From DALYLB01 sp046154695 (GTDB lineage Bacteria; Acidobacteriota; Blastocatellia; RBC074), in assembly GCA_046154695.1 (NCBI GenBank), contig JBJXFI010000313.1:1-56187 (forward strand): 56,187 bases of DNA, read 5' to 3'. Shown here piece after piece: positions 1 through 8,930 of this stretch (position 1 is the stretch's first letter; each line of letters opens with the position of its first letter). The notes beneath the pieces are model-generated. The model saw only the letters and a program-made list of their open reading frames with translations, ran no database searches and was not told the DNA's origin. The translations under genes were made by a program, and so were the position numbers.

Positions 1-795
1 CGGCTGAAGAGCCTGCCCGCCGCGGGCCGCGCCGCGGCGCGAGCGCGGGTGCTGCTTGCGCGGGCCGAACTCGGGCAAGGCAACATCCAAACGGCCTACG
101 CCGAGCTGCAGCGCGCGCTGGAGGCCGATCCGCAAAGCATCGACGCGCTTTTTTACCTGGCGACCGTCTCAGAAGCCCTGGCTCCGCAGGTCTACGAGCG
201 ACTCTATTCGCTCGCCCCCAATTCCGAACGCGTGCATCAGCTTCTGGCTGAGGCGGCGCTGGCGCAGGAGAACCAGGCCGAGGCCGAGGCCGAATTCAAG
301 GCCGCCCTTCAGGCCAATCCGCGGTCCATCGACGCCCTGCTCGGACTGGCCGACCTGAAGCGCGCGCAATCGTCCTTCGACGAAGCGCTCTCGCTCTATC
401 GACAAGCCGTGTCGATCATCGGACTCAATCACGACCTCGCCTACGGCATGGGCGTTTGCCACATGTACCGCCAGGAATACGAACCCGCCATCGAATCCTT
501 TCGCAAGGCCATCGGATACTCGCCGGATGCCGCCGAGTCCCACTTTGCGCTGGGCAATGCGCTGTTCCAGAGCGGCCGGCTCGCGGAAGCCATCGAGCCG
601 CTCAACCGCGCCGTCGCATTGAACCCGAAGATCAAGCAGTCCTGGTTTTTGTTGGGGCGCGCCTACCAGCGATCAGGGCAGGCGGAGCTCGCGAAGGCCG
701 CCTTCAAACGCGTCGATGAGCTGACGAAGGAAGAGCTGGAGAAGGAACAGTCTACCGAGAAGAGAGCGGGACAGAAGTCGCCGCGCCGGCCTTGA
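1..795 (+). CDS. TPR-repeat protein, 5' truncated by the window edge
   Basis: The frame is open from base 1, so the visible part (about 264 residues) is the C-terminal portion of a longer protein; the GTG at 49 is internal to the open frame and need not be the start. The sequence is a run of 34-residue tetratricopeptide repeats, recognisable from recurring A-L..NP and G..Y...G..E.A patterns, for example around residues 95-225. TPR arrays form superhelical scaffolds for protein-protein contacts. The tail after about residue 240 is Lys/Glu/Arg-rich and probably disordered. No enzyme domain is visible in the part shown, and the missing N-terminus could hold a signal peptide or catalytic domain. 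A partner cannot be named. Confidence 0.85.
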   Translation, partial: RLKSLPAAGRAAARARVLLARAELGQGNIQTAYAELQRALEADPQSIDALFYLATVSEALAPQVYERLYSLAPNSERVHQLLAEAALAQENQAEAEAEFKAALQANPRSIDALLGLADLKRAQSSFDEALSLYRQAVSIIGLNHDLAYGMGVCHMYRQEYEPAIESFRKAIGYSPDAAESHFALGNALFQSGRLAEAIEPLNRAVALNPKIKQSWFLLGRAYQRSGQAELAKAAFKRVDELTKEELEKEQSTEKRAGQKSPRRP

Positions 796-816
796 GCAGC
801 AGGCATTTCGCGCCTT

Positions 817-987
817 TTGCATATGCATGCGCCCTGCTGCGTGATTCAGAAGAGGATAACGGAACAGACGGAAATAACGGAATCGACGAAACCAACCAAT
901 CCAGGGCTCCGTTAATTCCGTCTATTCCGTTATCCCTCCTCTTCTCGATGGCGAGTCGGGTCGCACGCAAGTGAAAATCGCAATAAG
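817..987. repeat. Composite intergenic repeat with long inverted arms of 9-nt periodicity
   Basis: The outer parts (817-846 and about 937-987) match, in opposite orientation, the sequence at 30889-30968. In this copy the centre is expanded into a large imperfect hairpin: arm about 849-882 pairs with arm about 907-946. Each arm is built from units of the type ACGGAA(N)3 with a 9-nt period. It lies between the TPR gene stop and the 3' end of the leftward sulfatase gene, so it could also terminate either transcript, although there is no T-tract. Confidence 0.75.
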
Positions 988-1014
988 CACCCGCGCCGAT
1001 GCGGCGCCATCGAA

Positions 1015-2412
1015 TTACGGTTCCCGATAATTCGGATTCGGGGTCGTCATCTGGGCGCCGACCGAGATGCGCCACAGCATCAGCTTCTTCACCATCGCGC
1101 GAACTTTTGCGGGCATCTCCTTCGACCGGTCGCGCGACTCGCCGATGTCGTCTCTCAGGTTGTACAGCTCCACGTGATTGTCCTCGGCAAACTCGATCAG
1201 CTTCCAGTCCCCCTGCCGGATGACGCCGCCCGGCCGCCCGCCCTGATTGCTGTAATGCGGATAGTGAAAATAGAGCGCATCGCGCGCCGGCGCGCGCCCG
1301 GTTTTGAGCATTCCCGCGAGACTCACGCCATCGAGGCCGCGCGGCGCGCGCAGCCCCGCGAGCTCCAGAATGGTGGGATGCAAATCCGTGCTGACGACGG
1401 GAGTGCGGTTGACGCTGCCCGCCTTGCCGGCGCCGGAAATGATCAGCGGGACGCGAATGCCGCCTTCGTACAAATAGCCTTTGCCGTCACGCAGCGGAGC
1501 ATTGCTCGTCGAGGGCGTGTTCGGCCCTTCCTTCACCGACAACCCGCCGTTGTCCGAGGTGAAAACGATGATCGTCCGGTCATCCAGCTTCAGTTGTTCC
1601 AGCTTGCGTGCGATTCGTCCCACGCTGTCGTCCATGCTTTCGATCATCGCCGCGTAAATCGCGTTGTGATGCTGCTGCCCGGGCTGTGAAAGCGCCTGAT
1701 ATTTCGCTATCAGATCCGCCCTGGCCTTGAGCGGAATGTGAACCGTGTAATGCGCCAGATAGAGAAAGAAGGGCTTGTCCCTGCTTCGCTCGATGAATTT
1801 TTCCGCTTCCTCCGTCAACCGGTCGGTCAGGTATTCTCCTTCCCTTCCGCTTTCGAGGCCCGGCATTTTGCCGCTGCTGTTTTCATACGGATAGAAGTAA
1901 CTGCGCGGCGTCCCGGTGTGATCGCCGGAGATGTTCAGATCGAAGCCCTGCCGCTCCGGCTCGAAGCCGGCGCCGCCCAGGTGCCATTTGCCGACGTGGG
2001 CGGTGGCGTAGCCCTTCTGTTTCAGGGCCTCGGCAAGCGTGGTTTCGGTCAGCGCCAGTTGCTGTTCGATGATCGGGCGGGACATCTTCTGATCCGGTCG
2101 GTCGACCCGCCCCGGCAGCCAGTCCGTCAGGCGCAACCGCGCGGGCGATTTTCCCGTCATCAAACTCGCCCGCGTGGGCGAGCAGACCGGCGCCGCGGCA
2201 TAGGCGTCGGTGAAACGGACGCCTCGCGCCGCCAGCCGGTCGATATTCGGCGTTCGATGAAACGTGCTGCCATAACAGCCCGTGTCGGCCCACCCGTAAT
2301 CATCGATCAGAATCAGCACGATGTTCGGCGGGCGCGGCGCCTGCGCCCGCGATGCAAGCTGCGCCAGCGCGACCAGGGCAAGGCATAGCGATATCCGGAT
2401 GAGTGCTCTCAT
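1015..2412 (-). CDS. Secreted arylsulfatase-type sulfatase
   Basis: This 465-residue protein begins with a signal peptide (about residues 1-24) and continues as a complete sulfatase of the alkaline phosphatase superfamily. The metal-binding start of the domain is PPNIVLILIDDYGW at about 28-41. The sulfatase signature CSPTRASLMTG starts at Cys77, the residue converted to formylglycine in active type I sulfatases; further conserved segments are GKWHLGG and FTSDNGG. It should hydrolyse sulfate esters in the periplasm or outside the cell; the substrate is not deducible. A modifying enzyme is required. The only SUMF1-domain protein in the window (30015-30875) lacks one of the usual catalytic cysteines and is probably not it. 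It is followed 69 bp upstream by a leftward VOC gene and may share its transcript. Confidence 0.93.
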   Translation of the reverse strand: MRALIRISLCLALVALAQLASRAQAPRPPNIVLILIDDYGWADTGCYGSTFHRTPNIDRLAARGVRFTDAYAAAPVCSPTRASLMTGKSPARLRLTDWLPGRVDRPDQKMSRPIIEQQLALTETTLAEALKQKGYATAHVGKWHLGGAGFEPERQGFDLNISGDHTGTPRSYFYPYENSSGKMPGLESGREGEYLTDRLTEEAEKFIERSRDKPFFLYLAHYTVHIPLKARADLIAKYQALSQPGQQHHNAIYAAMIESMDDSVGRIARKLEQLKLDDRTIIVFTSDNGGLSVKEGPNTPSTSNAPLRDGKGYLYEGGIRVPLIISGAGKAGSVNRTPVVSTDLHPTILELAGLRAPRGLDGVSLAGMLKTGRAPARDALYFHYPHYSNQGGRPGGVIRQGDWKLIEFAEDNHVELYNLRDDIGESRDRSKEMPAKVRAMVKKLMLWRISVGAQMTTPNPNYREP

Positions 2413-2481
2413 CTTTCTTTTCTCTCCTTTTCAGGCGATTGCATTGAATCAGCGAAAAGTATGCGCGCCGCGGCGCCCGCC

Positions 2482-3432
2482 TCACTGATTGCGCGCGTGG
2501 CCCTCGACGAGCTCGATCCGAACTTTGTCCGGCCCTTCGATAAAGGCGAATTTGACGGGGCCGATCGAGCGGATCTCATCCGTCACCTTCACTCCATCGG
2601 CGCGCAGCTTCGCGAGAGCCTCGGCCAGATTCTCCACGCTGAAGCCGATATGATCGGTCGTGTGGCCTTTGGTCGAATCGAACTCCGCGCGGCCTTTCCA
2701 TTGCTCGGCATAGACCTTCTTCGGATACTCGATCGGAAAGATGATGATATTGACGTTGTCGGACATCAGCGAAACGCTGGGGCCGATCTGAATGCCGCGA
2801 TAAAACCGGGGTTCGCGCGAGGGCGGGCGCGTACTGCGGGATTTGGCATTCATATATTTCTTGTACCATTCGCCGGCCGCGACCGGATCCGCGCTGAACA
2901 GATGCAGGTGGCCGAAATTGTGATGATTGGCCGTATTGAGCTCGATCAGTTGTTTATCGGGGCTTTGGACATACGCGTAATAGAACAGTCCCGTCGCACC
3001 GGTATTGCCGCCGATGTCGCTGATATCGGTGATGGGCGTCTCGAACTTCGTCCCCGAGGCCAGTTGTTTCTCATAGGCCGCCTTCATATCTTCCGCGCCC
3101 CAGCCAAAGTGCCAGATCGCCGAGGTTAAATCGCTGACGGGCGGCTGGCTCACTTTCGTGAAGAGCATCCATGATTTCTGCGTCCAGACCGCGTCCACGA
3201 GACCGGCGAACCTCGCCTTCTCGGCGGCGAACTTGCTCGTGTAAAAATCGATCGCGCCCTTCGGGTCGGTCGTATTGAGGTGCAGGTGATGCCAGTGCGC
3301 ATCCAGGAAAGGGGCGGGCGGCTGCGGTTTGGCGTCCTGTGCGCTCTGCGCATAGGCGAGCGCCGTCGCGACGAGCGCAATCAACCCCAGACTGACAAAC
3401 AGCGGCTGCCTTCGGCGTGCGGGAAATGACAT
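2482..3432 (-). CDS. Exported VOC (glyoxalase/bleomycin-resistance fold) protein
   Basis: This 316-residue protein starts with a signal peptide (hydrophobic stretch about residues 10-28, ending ALAYAQ). Two beta-alpha-beta-beta-beta modules of the vicinal oxygen chelate superfamily follow. The first opens around HWHHLHLNTTDPKGAIDFY, the second around NFGHLHLFSADPVAAGEWY and closes near FAFIEGPDKVRIELVEG. Histidines at the start of each module and glutamates near the ends are the type of residues that bind a divalent metal in this superfamily. The actual reaction (lyase, dioxygenase, epimerase or binding only) cannot be read from sequence. It sits between the sulfatase and a SnoaL-like gene on the same strand, suggesting a small exported-enzyme operon. 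Confidence 0.85.
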   Translation of the reverse strand: MSFPARRRQPLFVSLGLIALVATALAYAQSAQDAKPQPPAPFLDAHWHHLHLNTTDPKGAIDFYTSKFAAEKARFAGLVDAVWTQKSWMLFTKVSQPPVSDLTSAIWHFGWGAEDMKAAYEKQLASGTKFETPITDISDIGGNTGATGLFYYAYVQSPDKQLIELNTANHHNFGHLHLFSADPVAAGEWYKKYMNAKSRSTRPPSREPRFYRGIQIGPSVSLMSDNVNIIIFPIEYPKKVYAEQWKGRAEFDSTKGHTTDHIGFSVENLAEALAKLRADGVKVTDEIRSIGPVKFAFIEGPDKVRIELVEGHARNQ

Positions 3433-3517
3433 AAGTTTCTCTCCTTTATCGCGAGGTTGTGTGGGCGGAAGATTTCCTGCCGGAGGACATCCCTCCCGGC
3501 AACGGGAATCCGGCGCG

Positions 3518-3979
3518 TTACCGCGCGGGGGCAGGCGCCGCGGGCAGCATATTGCGGATGGCCGAAATGCGCCATTCCTTCCCGGTTCGCTTCAGCACAA
3601 GTGTGGTCCACATGTTTCGGGTTGCACCGCCGGCGAGGCCGGTCAGCTCATAGCGTCCGTCGGCAATGGCGACGTCCGATGCGAGGAACCGCACGGATTC
3701 CAGGGTGATCGAGCGTTTGCCGCCGCTGTTGCTCGAACTCGCCATCGTGCCGCGCACGACTGCTTCGCGCCCCTTGCGCCATTCCCCCGACGAGACGAGT
3801 TGGTCGGCATCGCTCGTGAACAACTGCTCGACGGCCTTCGGATCGATGCGCTCGCGGGCATCGACATATTGCCTCACAACCTCGCGAATCGCGGCTTCGT
3901 CATTCCCGGCGCCGCTCTTTTGGACATACCACGGCAGCAGGGCGACGGCCATCAGCAGAATTGCCATTTGCAGGTGCAT
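3518..3979 (-). CDS. Exported SnoaL-like / DUF4440-type protein
   Basis: A 153-residue protein with an N-terminal hydrophobic segment (residues about 3-19, signal peptide or anchor). It continues as a single NTF2-like cone domain: an opening helix DEAAIREVVRQYVDAR, then FTSDADQLVSSGEWRKGREAVV and a final strand TLVLKRTGKEWRISAI. Proteins of this fold annotated as SgcJ/EcaC or DUF4440 act as small-molecule-binding or isomerase-like domains; no specific activity can be assigned. It is the first gene of the leftward group with the VOC protein and sulfatase; the 316 bp upstream separate it from the divergent island gene at 4296. Confidence 0.8.
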   Translation of the reverse strand: MHLQMAILLMAVALLPWYVQKSGAGNDEAAIREVVRQYVDARERIDPKAVEQLFTSDADQLVSSGEWRKGREAVVRGTMASSSNSGGKRSITLESVRFLASDVAIADGRYELTGLAGGATRNMWTTLVLKRTGKEWRISAIRNMLPAAPAPAR

Positions 3980-4295
3980 CTTACCTCCAATCGATTTCGA
4001 TCAATGGACAAGCGGGTCAGGGAGCTGAGTATAGAAGCCTGGCGCGCCCGATGCCAGCCTGGAGGCGTGCTCGTGACGCCATTTTTTCCGGCGCAACAGC
4101 GCATGTGAAAAAATAATCGCGGAGCAGGAAGACGTCCGCGCTCGCAAGCAGGTTGCAAAAGCAGTAATTTGGCAGGAGGATTGGGCCTCGGATCTTCGCT
4201 CCCGTCTTCGCCGTCGCCATCGACGCTTCGAATGATCAAGGCCGAGTTCCCGCAACGCGCGGGCTCGCCGCCCTTTTAAACAAAGGATCGGATTT
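3980..4295. other. Divergent intergenic region, probable promoters
   Basis: This 316-bp gap lies between the leftward SnoaL-like gene and the rightward 661-aa gene, so it should hold promoters for both. An AAAGGA ribosome-binding sequence lies just before the ATG at 4296. A 34-codon open frame starting at 4003 was considered but has no ribosome-binding site or recognisable content. No tRNA, hairpin terminator or mobile element is seen. Confidence 0.4.
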
Positions 4296-6281
4296 ATGCC
4301 AATTCCAATTTCACCCTCCCTGGTGCTCTCGGCTGTTTCGTCGCTGCTCAGGTTTCGGGATCAGGTCGATTCCATCCTCTCGATCAAGGAAGCCGCCGTT
4401 GGGCTGCCGTTTTTGCTGCCGCCCGCCCCAACCGATGAAGCCCCGCATCTCGATGACATGATCGAATTTTTCCGGGCGGAGCAAGGAACCCTGATCCTTC
4501 ATCTCAATAACCTGGCGGACGAATTCGAGATTTTATTGAAAAATCCGAGGTCGTTATCCGGCGAAATTCCCGCAGCGCGAAAAAAACTCTTCCTCCTCTA
4601 TTTTGAGGCCGCGAATATTCGGCCGAAAACAATCGGGCCATCCGAGACGCTGGCTCACCCGATTGAAACAAAAGGGCCGAGCACGGGGATGCGGCTCGCT
4701 TTTTATGTGGTCGAGTCGCAGCGATTATCCCGCAACCCCGCACTGGTCAATTTGCTGCTGGTAACGACCGATTCGCTGCTTGAGTTTGCCGGGCAGAATG
4801 CAAACCTCTTCATCGCCAATCCGCAGACGCGCAGCCTGGTCGAAAGCCTGATCGATGAATTCGCGGTGAAACGGGATTTCGAAGACGAGGGAATCCAGAC
4901 CGTCTTCAAACATCTGCTTGGATCGACCCTGCTCGCGCTGGCCGACCATCCGGGAAAAACGGCCAATAAACCCGTCCTGCAGGCGCTCTTCGCCGCATTG
5001 GGAACAGTACGGGAAAATCTGGGAAATGACTTTGTGGCGAGAGTGGTCTCTCTTGAAGGCTTTGAGCAGTTGATTGGCGCGTTCGCCACCGAGGTTGCCG
5101 CGGACCCCTCGTTCCTGACCAAAAATGACCTGGCGAAAGGGGTCTTGACGGCCACTCTCTCCAGGATCGGCACGGATTTCAGGCATCTGTTGGAAGAGCC
5201 CAAGGCCCTGCTCGGGGTCTTGGAGGTCGGCATCAGCGCCGCAACGGCGAATGTGGCGGGCATCCTTGAGAAAAAACTGGATGGCGGAGAGCCCCTGCTC
5301 ACGGCTGCGCTGACCGGCATGCTGAGGGAAGTGGCTTTGCTCAGCGGCAAGGATCAATTTTTTGCCAGCTTTGCCAAAGACCAGTTCATCAAGGACCTCT
5401 ATCGCGCTTCATTGACCGCGATAGCCGCCAATCCACGCGCGTTCGGCAAACAGGAGGATGTCCGGAAATTCACGTCGAGCCTGATTGCCGGGCTCGCGGG
5501 CGCCTTATCGCAGAAAGAGCTGAAGTCTCTCTTTTCCGCCGACACGCTAAAATTGCTTGCCAGCGAAAGTCTATCGGTTCTATCGGCCGATCCCCATTTT
5601 CTGGCGGGGAATAATCAGTTCGCGGTCAACCTCCTAGGCGGCGCTTTCAAGGCCGCCGCCACGGCCGTTTCCGATGGATTGACGAAAAAAGACCTGGTCG
5701 ATATCGCAACCGTCGCGCTTCAGGCATCGACAGATAATCTGGCGCTGCTCAAATTGGATGCCCGGTTGACGGGCGTGCTTGAATCGGTGGGCGGCGCGAT
5801 CGCCTCCAGTAATTTGAATCAATTGCTGAATACGCAGGGCCGCAAATCCCTGCTCCTGAGTTCGATACGAGCGGTCGCGGCAAATCCCGCGGCGTGGGGA
5901 AAGCTGCATGAAAACGAATTGGCGCAGCCGTTGATCCAGGGAATCCTGAGCGGCCTGTCGGCGGATCGCAGCGGTCTGTTGTCCGGCACCTTGTTCATCA
6001 ATACCGCGAGCCGGCTGATGAGTGTGCTCGTGCGACAGAAACAGATGTTTATCGATAAGGATGTCGAATTAAAAGCGCTTCAAAACTTCCTGACGATGGC
6101 CGTTCATAATGTCGAAGACGAGATCGGCGGAACCATCGATGCGGAAAATCTCCCGCGATTTCTTGAGAGGGCGGTTGTCGCCTTTCTCAAGACTCCGACG
6201 CGTCGAACGGAAGATCCCGCCATCCTGGTCAAGAGGCTGCTTCCCCCGCTCATCGAGGATTTCGGTAATGTCAGCGCATAA
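4296..6281 (+). CDS. Uncharacterised large alpha-helical repeat protein
   Basis: I do not recognise a family for this 661-residue protein. It has no signal peptide or membrane segment and is predicted by eye to be almost entirely helical. From about residue 165 to 590 it shows degenerate repeats of roughly 75-80 residues, each with a hydrophobic helix followed by a turn such as AANPRAF, AADPSFL, SADPHFL or AANPAAW. This resembles an ARM/HEAT-like solenoid assembled from an unfamiliar unit. The gene starts with an AAAGGA sequence a few bases upstream and is followed after 13 bp by a lipoprotein gene and then a PLD-like gene, all rightward. Local base composition is visibly less GC-rich than the rest of the window, which hints at transfer. 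A structural or scaffolding role within the three-gene island is only a guess. Confidence 0.8.
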   Translation: MPIPISPSLVLSAVSSLLRFRDQVDSILSIKEAAVGLPFLLPPAPTDEAPHLDDMIEFFRAEQGTLILHLNNLADEFEILLKNPRSLSGEIPAARKKLFLLYFEAANIRPKTIGPSETLAHPIETKGPSTGMRLAFYVVESQRLSRNPALVNLLLVTTDSLLEFAGQNANLFIANPQTRSLVESLIDEFAVKRDFEDEGIQTVFKHLLGSTLLALADHPGKTANKPVLQALFAALGTVRENLGNDFVARVVSLEGFEQLIGAFATEVAADPSFLTKNDLAKGVLTATLSRIGTDFRHLLEEPKALLGVLEVGISAATANVAGILEKKLDGGEPLLTAALTGMLREVALLSGKDQFFASFAKDQFIKDLYRASLTAIAANPRAFGKQEDVRKFTSSLIAGLAGALSQKELKSLFSADTLKLLASESLSVLSADPHFLAGNNQFAVNLLGGAFKAAATAVSDGLTKKDLVDIATVALQASTDNLALLKLDARLTGVLESVGGAIASSNLNQLLNTQGRKSLLLSSIRAVAANPAAWGKLHENELAQPLIQGILSGLSADRSGLLSGTLFINTASRLMSVLVRQKQMFIDKDVELKALQNFLTMAVHNVEDEIGGTIDAENLPRFLERAVVAFLKTPTRRTEDPAILVKRLLPPLIEDFGNVSA

Positions 6282-6294
6282 AAAGGAGAACAGA

Positions 6295-7167
6295 ATGCGG
6301 CACCGTTTGTGGAAGAATGCCAATAACAGAATCGGGAGCCTGCTGATTGTCGCGGGATTCCTGTTTATCCTGCCCTTCGCCGGATGCGGGCGTCTGGCTC
6401 CCAAAACCACGGCGCTCCGGAATATCCATGAGAGCTATCGCATCGAATTCCAGAAATTCCTGCAGCTTTCGGTGCCGGCTCCGGCGGAGACCCCCGGGTT
6501 GGCGAATAACGTGGCCGATCAACCGGCGTTTGCGGAAACACTTCGCATGATCCGCGATTATCGCCTCCAACACGGCGAGGATTCGAAAGAGGTCGCTCAT
6601 CTCAAAGTGCTGGAAGGCATGATTTATCTTCAATCCGGACAGACGGGCATGGCCCAAATCCTGGCGCGAGACATTCGAGACGCGCAGAGCAGTTTGAGTT
6701 CCGGAACCGGGACTTCGAGCCGCGATCAGCTTCTGGCCGCGAATTTCGGATTCCTCGTCAATGGATGGGATACGATTAAGGAGGGCCGGGAGGACCTCGA
6801 AGCCGCTAGAAAGTTGGAAGCAGCGGCGGACAGCATCAAGAAAGAGCTGGATAAGCTGGATCCCTCCAAACTTGCCCGGCCGGAAGTGGATGAGGGAGCG
6901 GTCTACATCGCCACGACATCCGCGATCTTTTACACCTGGGTAGGTAAAATTCTCAGCATCCAAAACCCGGACAAGTCGTGTTGGTGCGGGAAAGGGAGTG
7001 AGCTGATTGGCCGCTTTCTGACCAAATCCGAAAAGGAGATGGCCGAAAAAGCGGATTTAAAAAATGTCCCCTCCGGGCGGATACGCTATATCAGCTGGTA
7101 CGGGTTTCTTTCGAAGTGCGCCGGAACACAGGCCGAGGGTAAGACCTGTCGAGTCCCGGAAAACTGA
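6295..7167 (+). CDS. Putative lipoprotein of unknown function
   Basis: The start at 6295 is chosen because AAAGGAG lies 6-7 bases upstream and the first residues form a lipoprotein signal: basic start, hydrophobic stretch GSLLIVAGFLFILPF, then the lipobox FAGC with Cys at about residue 31. An in-frame upstream extension into the preceding gene is therefore not used. The mature part of about 260 residues is mainly helical, with one coiled-coil-like segment around residues 165-200 (repeated Glu/Ala/Lys/Leu). The C-terminal quarter has four cysteines (CWCGKG, KCAG and TC), possibly disulfide-paired in the periplasm. It sits between the helical-repeat protein and the PLD-like protein and is probably co-transcribed with both. 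No known family is recognised. Confidence 0.8.
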   Translation: MRHRLWKNANNRIGSLLIVAGFLFILPFAGCGRLAPKTTALRNIHESYRIEFQKFLQLSVPAPAETPGLANNVADQPAFAETLRMIRDYRLQHGEDSKEVAHLKVLEGMIYLQSGQTGMAQILARDIRDAQSSLSSGTGTSSRDQLLAANFGFLVNGWDTIKEGREDLEAARKLEAAADSIKKELDKLDPSKLARPEVDEGAVYIATTSAIFYTWVGKILSIQNPDKSCWCGKGSELIGRFLTKSEKEMAEKADLKNVPSGRIRYISWYGFLSKCAGTQAEGKTCRVPEN

Positions 7168-7244
7168 CATGGGAACGCGGAGGGCGATCCTGGAATCAAC
7201 AGGCGAATGACAGGGCGGCATTCGAAATCTCGGGAGCGAAAACA

Positions 7245-8912
7245 ATGAGAAAATCGGCCAGGAAGAATGGGGTGGGAATCAAAGCATACGCCGGCGCCAC
7301 GGGAGTCATCGTCGCCTTCAATATCGATGACGCCAAACGGAGAGGCCTGCTCGGGTTCGCGGTCGAACGAAAGATCGGCAAGACCGGAGAGAAGGAGTGG
7401 CTGATGGGCGCGCTCCCGTTTCCGGGGCAGGAACTCGGCCCGGACGGGCGGCTCCCCTCGAACGAGGCGCCGATACAAAAATTCCGGTGGTCGGACTATT
7501 CCGTTTTTCCGGACACCGAGTATGAGTTCACCGCCCACCCGGTCTATGCCCGCGCCGGCAAGACGCCGGGCTCGCCAAACAGCCTGCGTGTCGCGGCGGG
7601 CCCGACCGTCAAGGTGAGGACGCACGGACTGAAGGACAAACATGCCGTGACCTTCAACCGGGCCGCGGCGGCCAGCCAGGCCTTCTCCCGCAAATTTTCC
7701 GCTCTCGACAAAACGCTCTCGGAAAAGAAGAAAGCCGAGCTGAAGACCTTCAAACTGCCGGCGGAGGCGTTGACCTGGCTGACGCGGGACGTCCTGCCCC
7801 AGATCCTCAACGTGATCGAAGAGGCCAGGGACGGCAGTTGGGCGCTCGACGTCGCCATCTATGAATATGAATTGCCGGAGATCGTGAAGGCCATTAATGA
7901 CGCGCATAATCGCGGCGTGAAGGTGCGGGTCGTCTATCACGCCAAAACCAATGATGAGCAGACCGCGATCAATGAAGAGAACCTGCGGCGAATCCCCCAG
8001 GCGCAAAAAAGAGCGCGGGTGACGAGCAAAATCTGCCATCACAAGTTCATCGTGCAGAGCCGGATCGAAGCTGGCGAGACCCGGCCGCGGCTCGTCCTGT
8101 GCGGCTCGACCAATTTCACCGAGAACGGCGTCTACCGGCAGGCGAATGTCGTTCACATCGCGCGCGATCCCGATCTCGCCGGACACTATCGAACCCTCTT
8201 CGAGCGGCTGTTCGAGGGGCTCGGCCCGTCGCAGACGAAAAAATTCATCAATGAGAACAACCCGATCGAAGCCGGCCGGCCGATCTTCGCCGGATTCTCT
8301 CCCCGATCGGGGCTGGTCGATCTTCACGCCTTCGCTTCGATCATCAACGCCGCGAGGAATGACGTCCTCTTCTGCACGGCGTTCAGCCTCTTCGATGAAG
8401 TCCTGCAGTCGCTGGCGGGAAAGGCGAACGACAAGATCCTTAGATTCGGATTGCAGAACACGCGCAGCGAGATCACCGGAACGCACGCGGACCGGACCGC
8501 CGAATTTGTCGCCGCCGCCATGCTCAACAAGGGGCTCGAAGGCTGGTTGAAGGAGAGCACGGCCGGCCAGCGGGGGAATATCCTGATTCACACCAAGCTG
8601 GTGGTCGTGGATTTCACGTCCGATGCGCCGACCGTCATCAGCGGCTCCCACAACCTCTCAAAACCGGCATCCGAAGGGAACGACGAAAACTACCTGATCA
8701 TTCAAGGCGACACCGACATCGCGGATGCCTACGGGTGCGAGCTGATGCGATTGTACGACCACTACCGCTTCCGGTTCCGCGTCAATGAGGACAGCAAAAA
8801 TCAATCCATAGTGAAGATTCCCATGCTGACGGTCTCGGATCAATGGACGGACCGGTACTTCAAAAAAGGATCCTTGAAGATGCTCGACAGGATGCTTTTT
8901 TGCCCCGTTTAG
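7245..8912 (+). CDS. Phospholipase D-like domain protein with one degenerate HKD motif
   Basis: The 555-residue protein has an N-terminal beta-rich domain (about residues 10-130, including a KFRWSDYSVFPDTEYEF stretch) and then two phospholipase-D-type halves. The first half carries HHKFIVQS near residue 266, where the Asp of the HxKxxxxD motif is replaced by Ser. Its GSTNFTENG segment follows. The second half carries an intact IHTKLVVVD near residue 450, followed by SGSHNLSK and NDENYLI. PLD-fold enzymes cleave or transfer phosphodiesters in lipids or nucleic acids using both HKD halves; with one degenerate half activity may be altered or need dimers. There is no export signal, so it is probably cytosolic. 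It is last in the three-gene island; its target is unknown. Confidence 0.85.
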   Translation: MRKSARKNGVGIKAYAGATGVIVAFNIDDAKRRGLLGFAVERKIGKTGEKEWLMGALPFPGQELGPDGRLPSNEAPIQKFRWSDYSVFPDTEYEFTAHPVYARAGKTPGSPNSLRVAAGPTVKVRTHGLKDKHAVTFNRAAAASQAFSRKFSALDKTLSEKKKAELKTFKLPAEALTWLTRDVLPQILNVIEEARDGSWALDVAIYEYELPEIVKAINDAHNRGVKVRVVYHAKTNDEQTAINEENLRRIPQAQKRARVTSKICHHKFIVQSRIEAGETRPRLVLCGSTNFTENGVYRQANVVHIARDPDLAGHYRTLFERLFEGLGPSQTKKFINENNPIEAGRPIFAGFSPRSGLVDLHAFASIINAARNDVLFCTAFSLFDEVLQSLAGKANDKILRFGLQNTRSEITGTHADRTAEFVAAAMLNKGLEGWLKESTAGQRGNILIHTKLVVVDFTSDAPTVISGSHNLSKPASEGNDENYLIIQGDTDIADAYGCELMRLYDHYRFRFRVNEDSKNQSIVKIPMLTVSDQWTDRYFKKGSLKMLDRMLFCPV

Positions 8913-8930
8913 AAGGGGCCTCCCTGCATC

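Noticed and set aside
4003..4107. 34-codon frame upstream of the island
   Set aside because: No ribosome-binding site and no recognisable content; it is part of a shadow frame.
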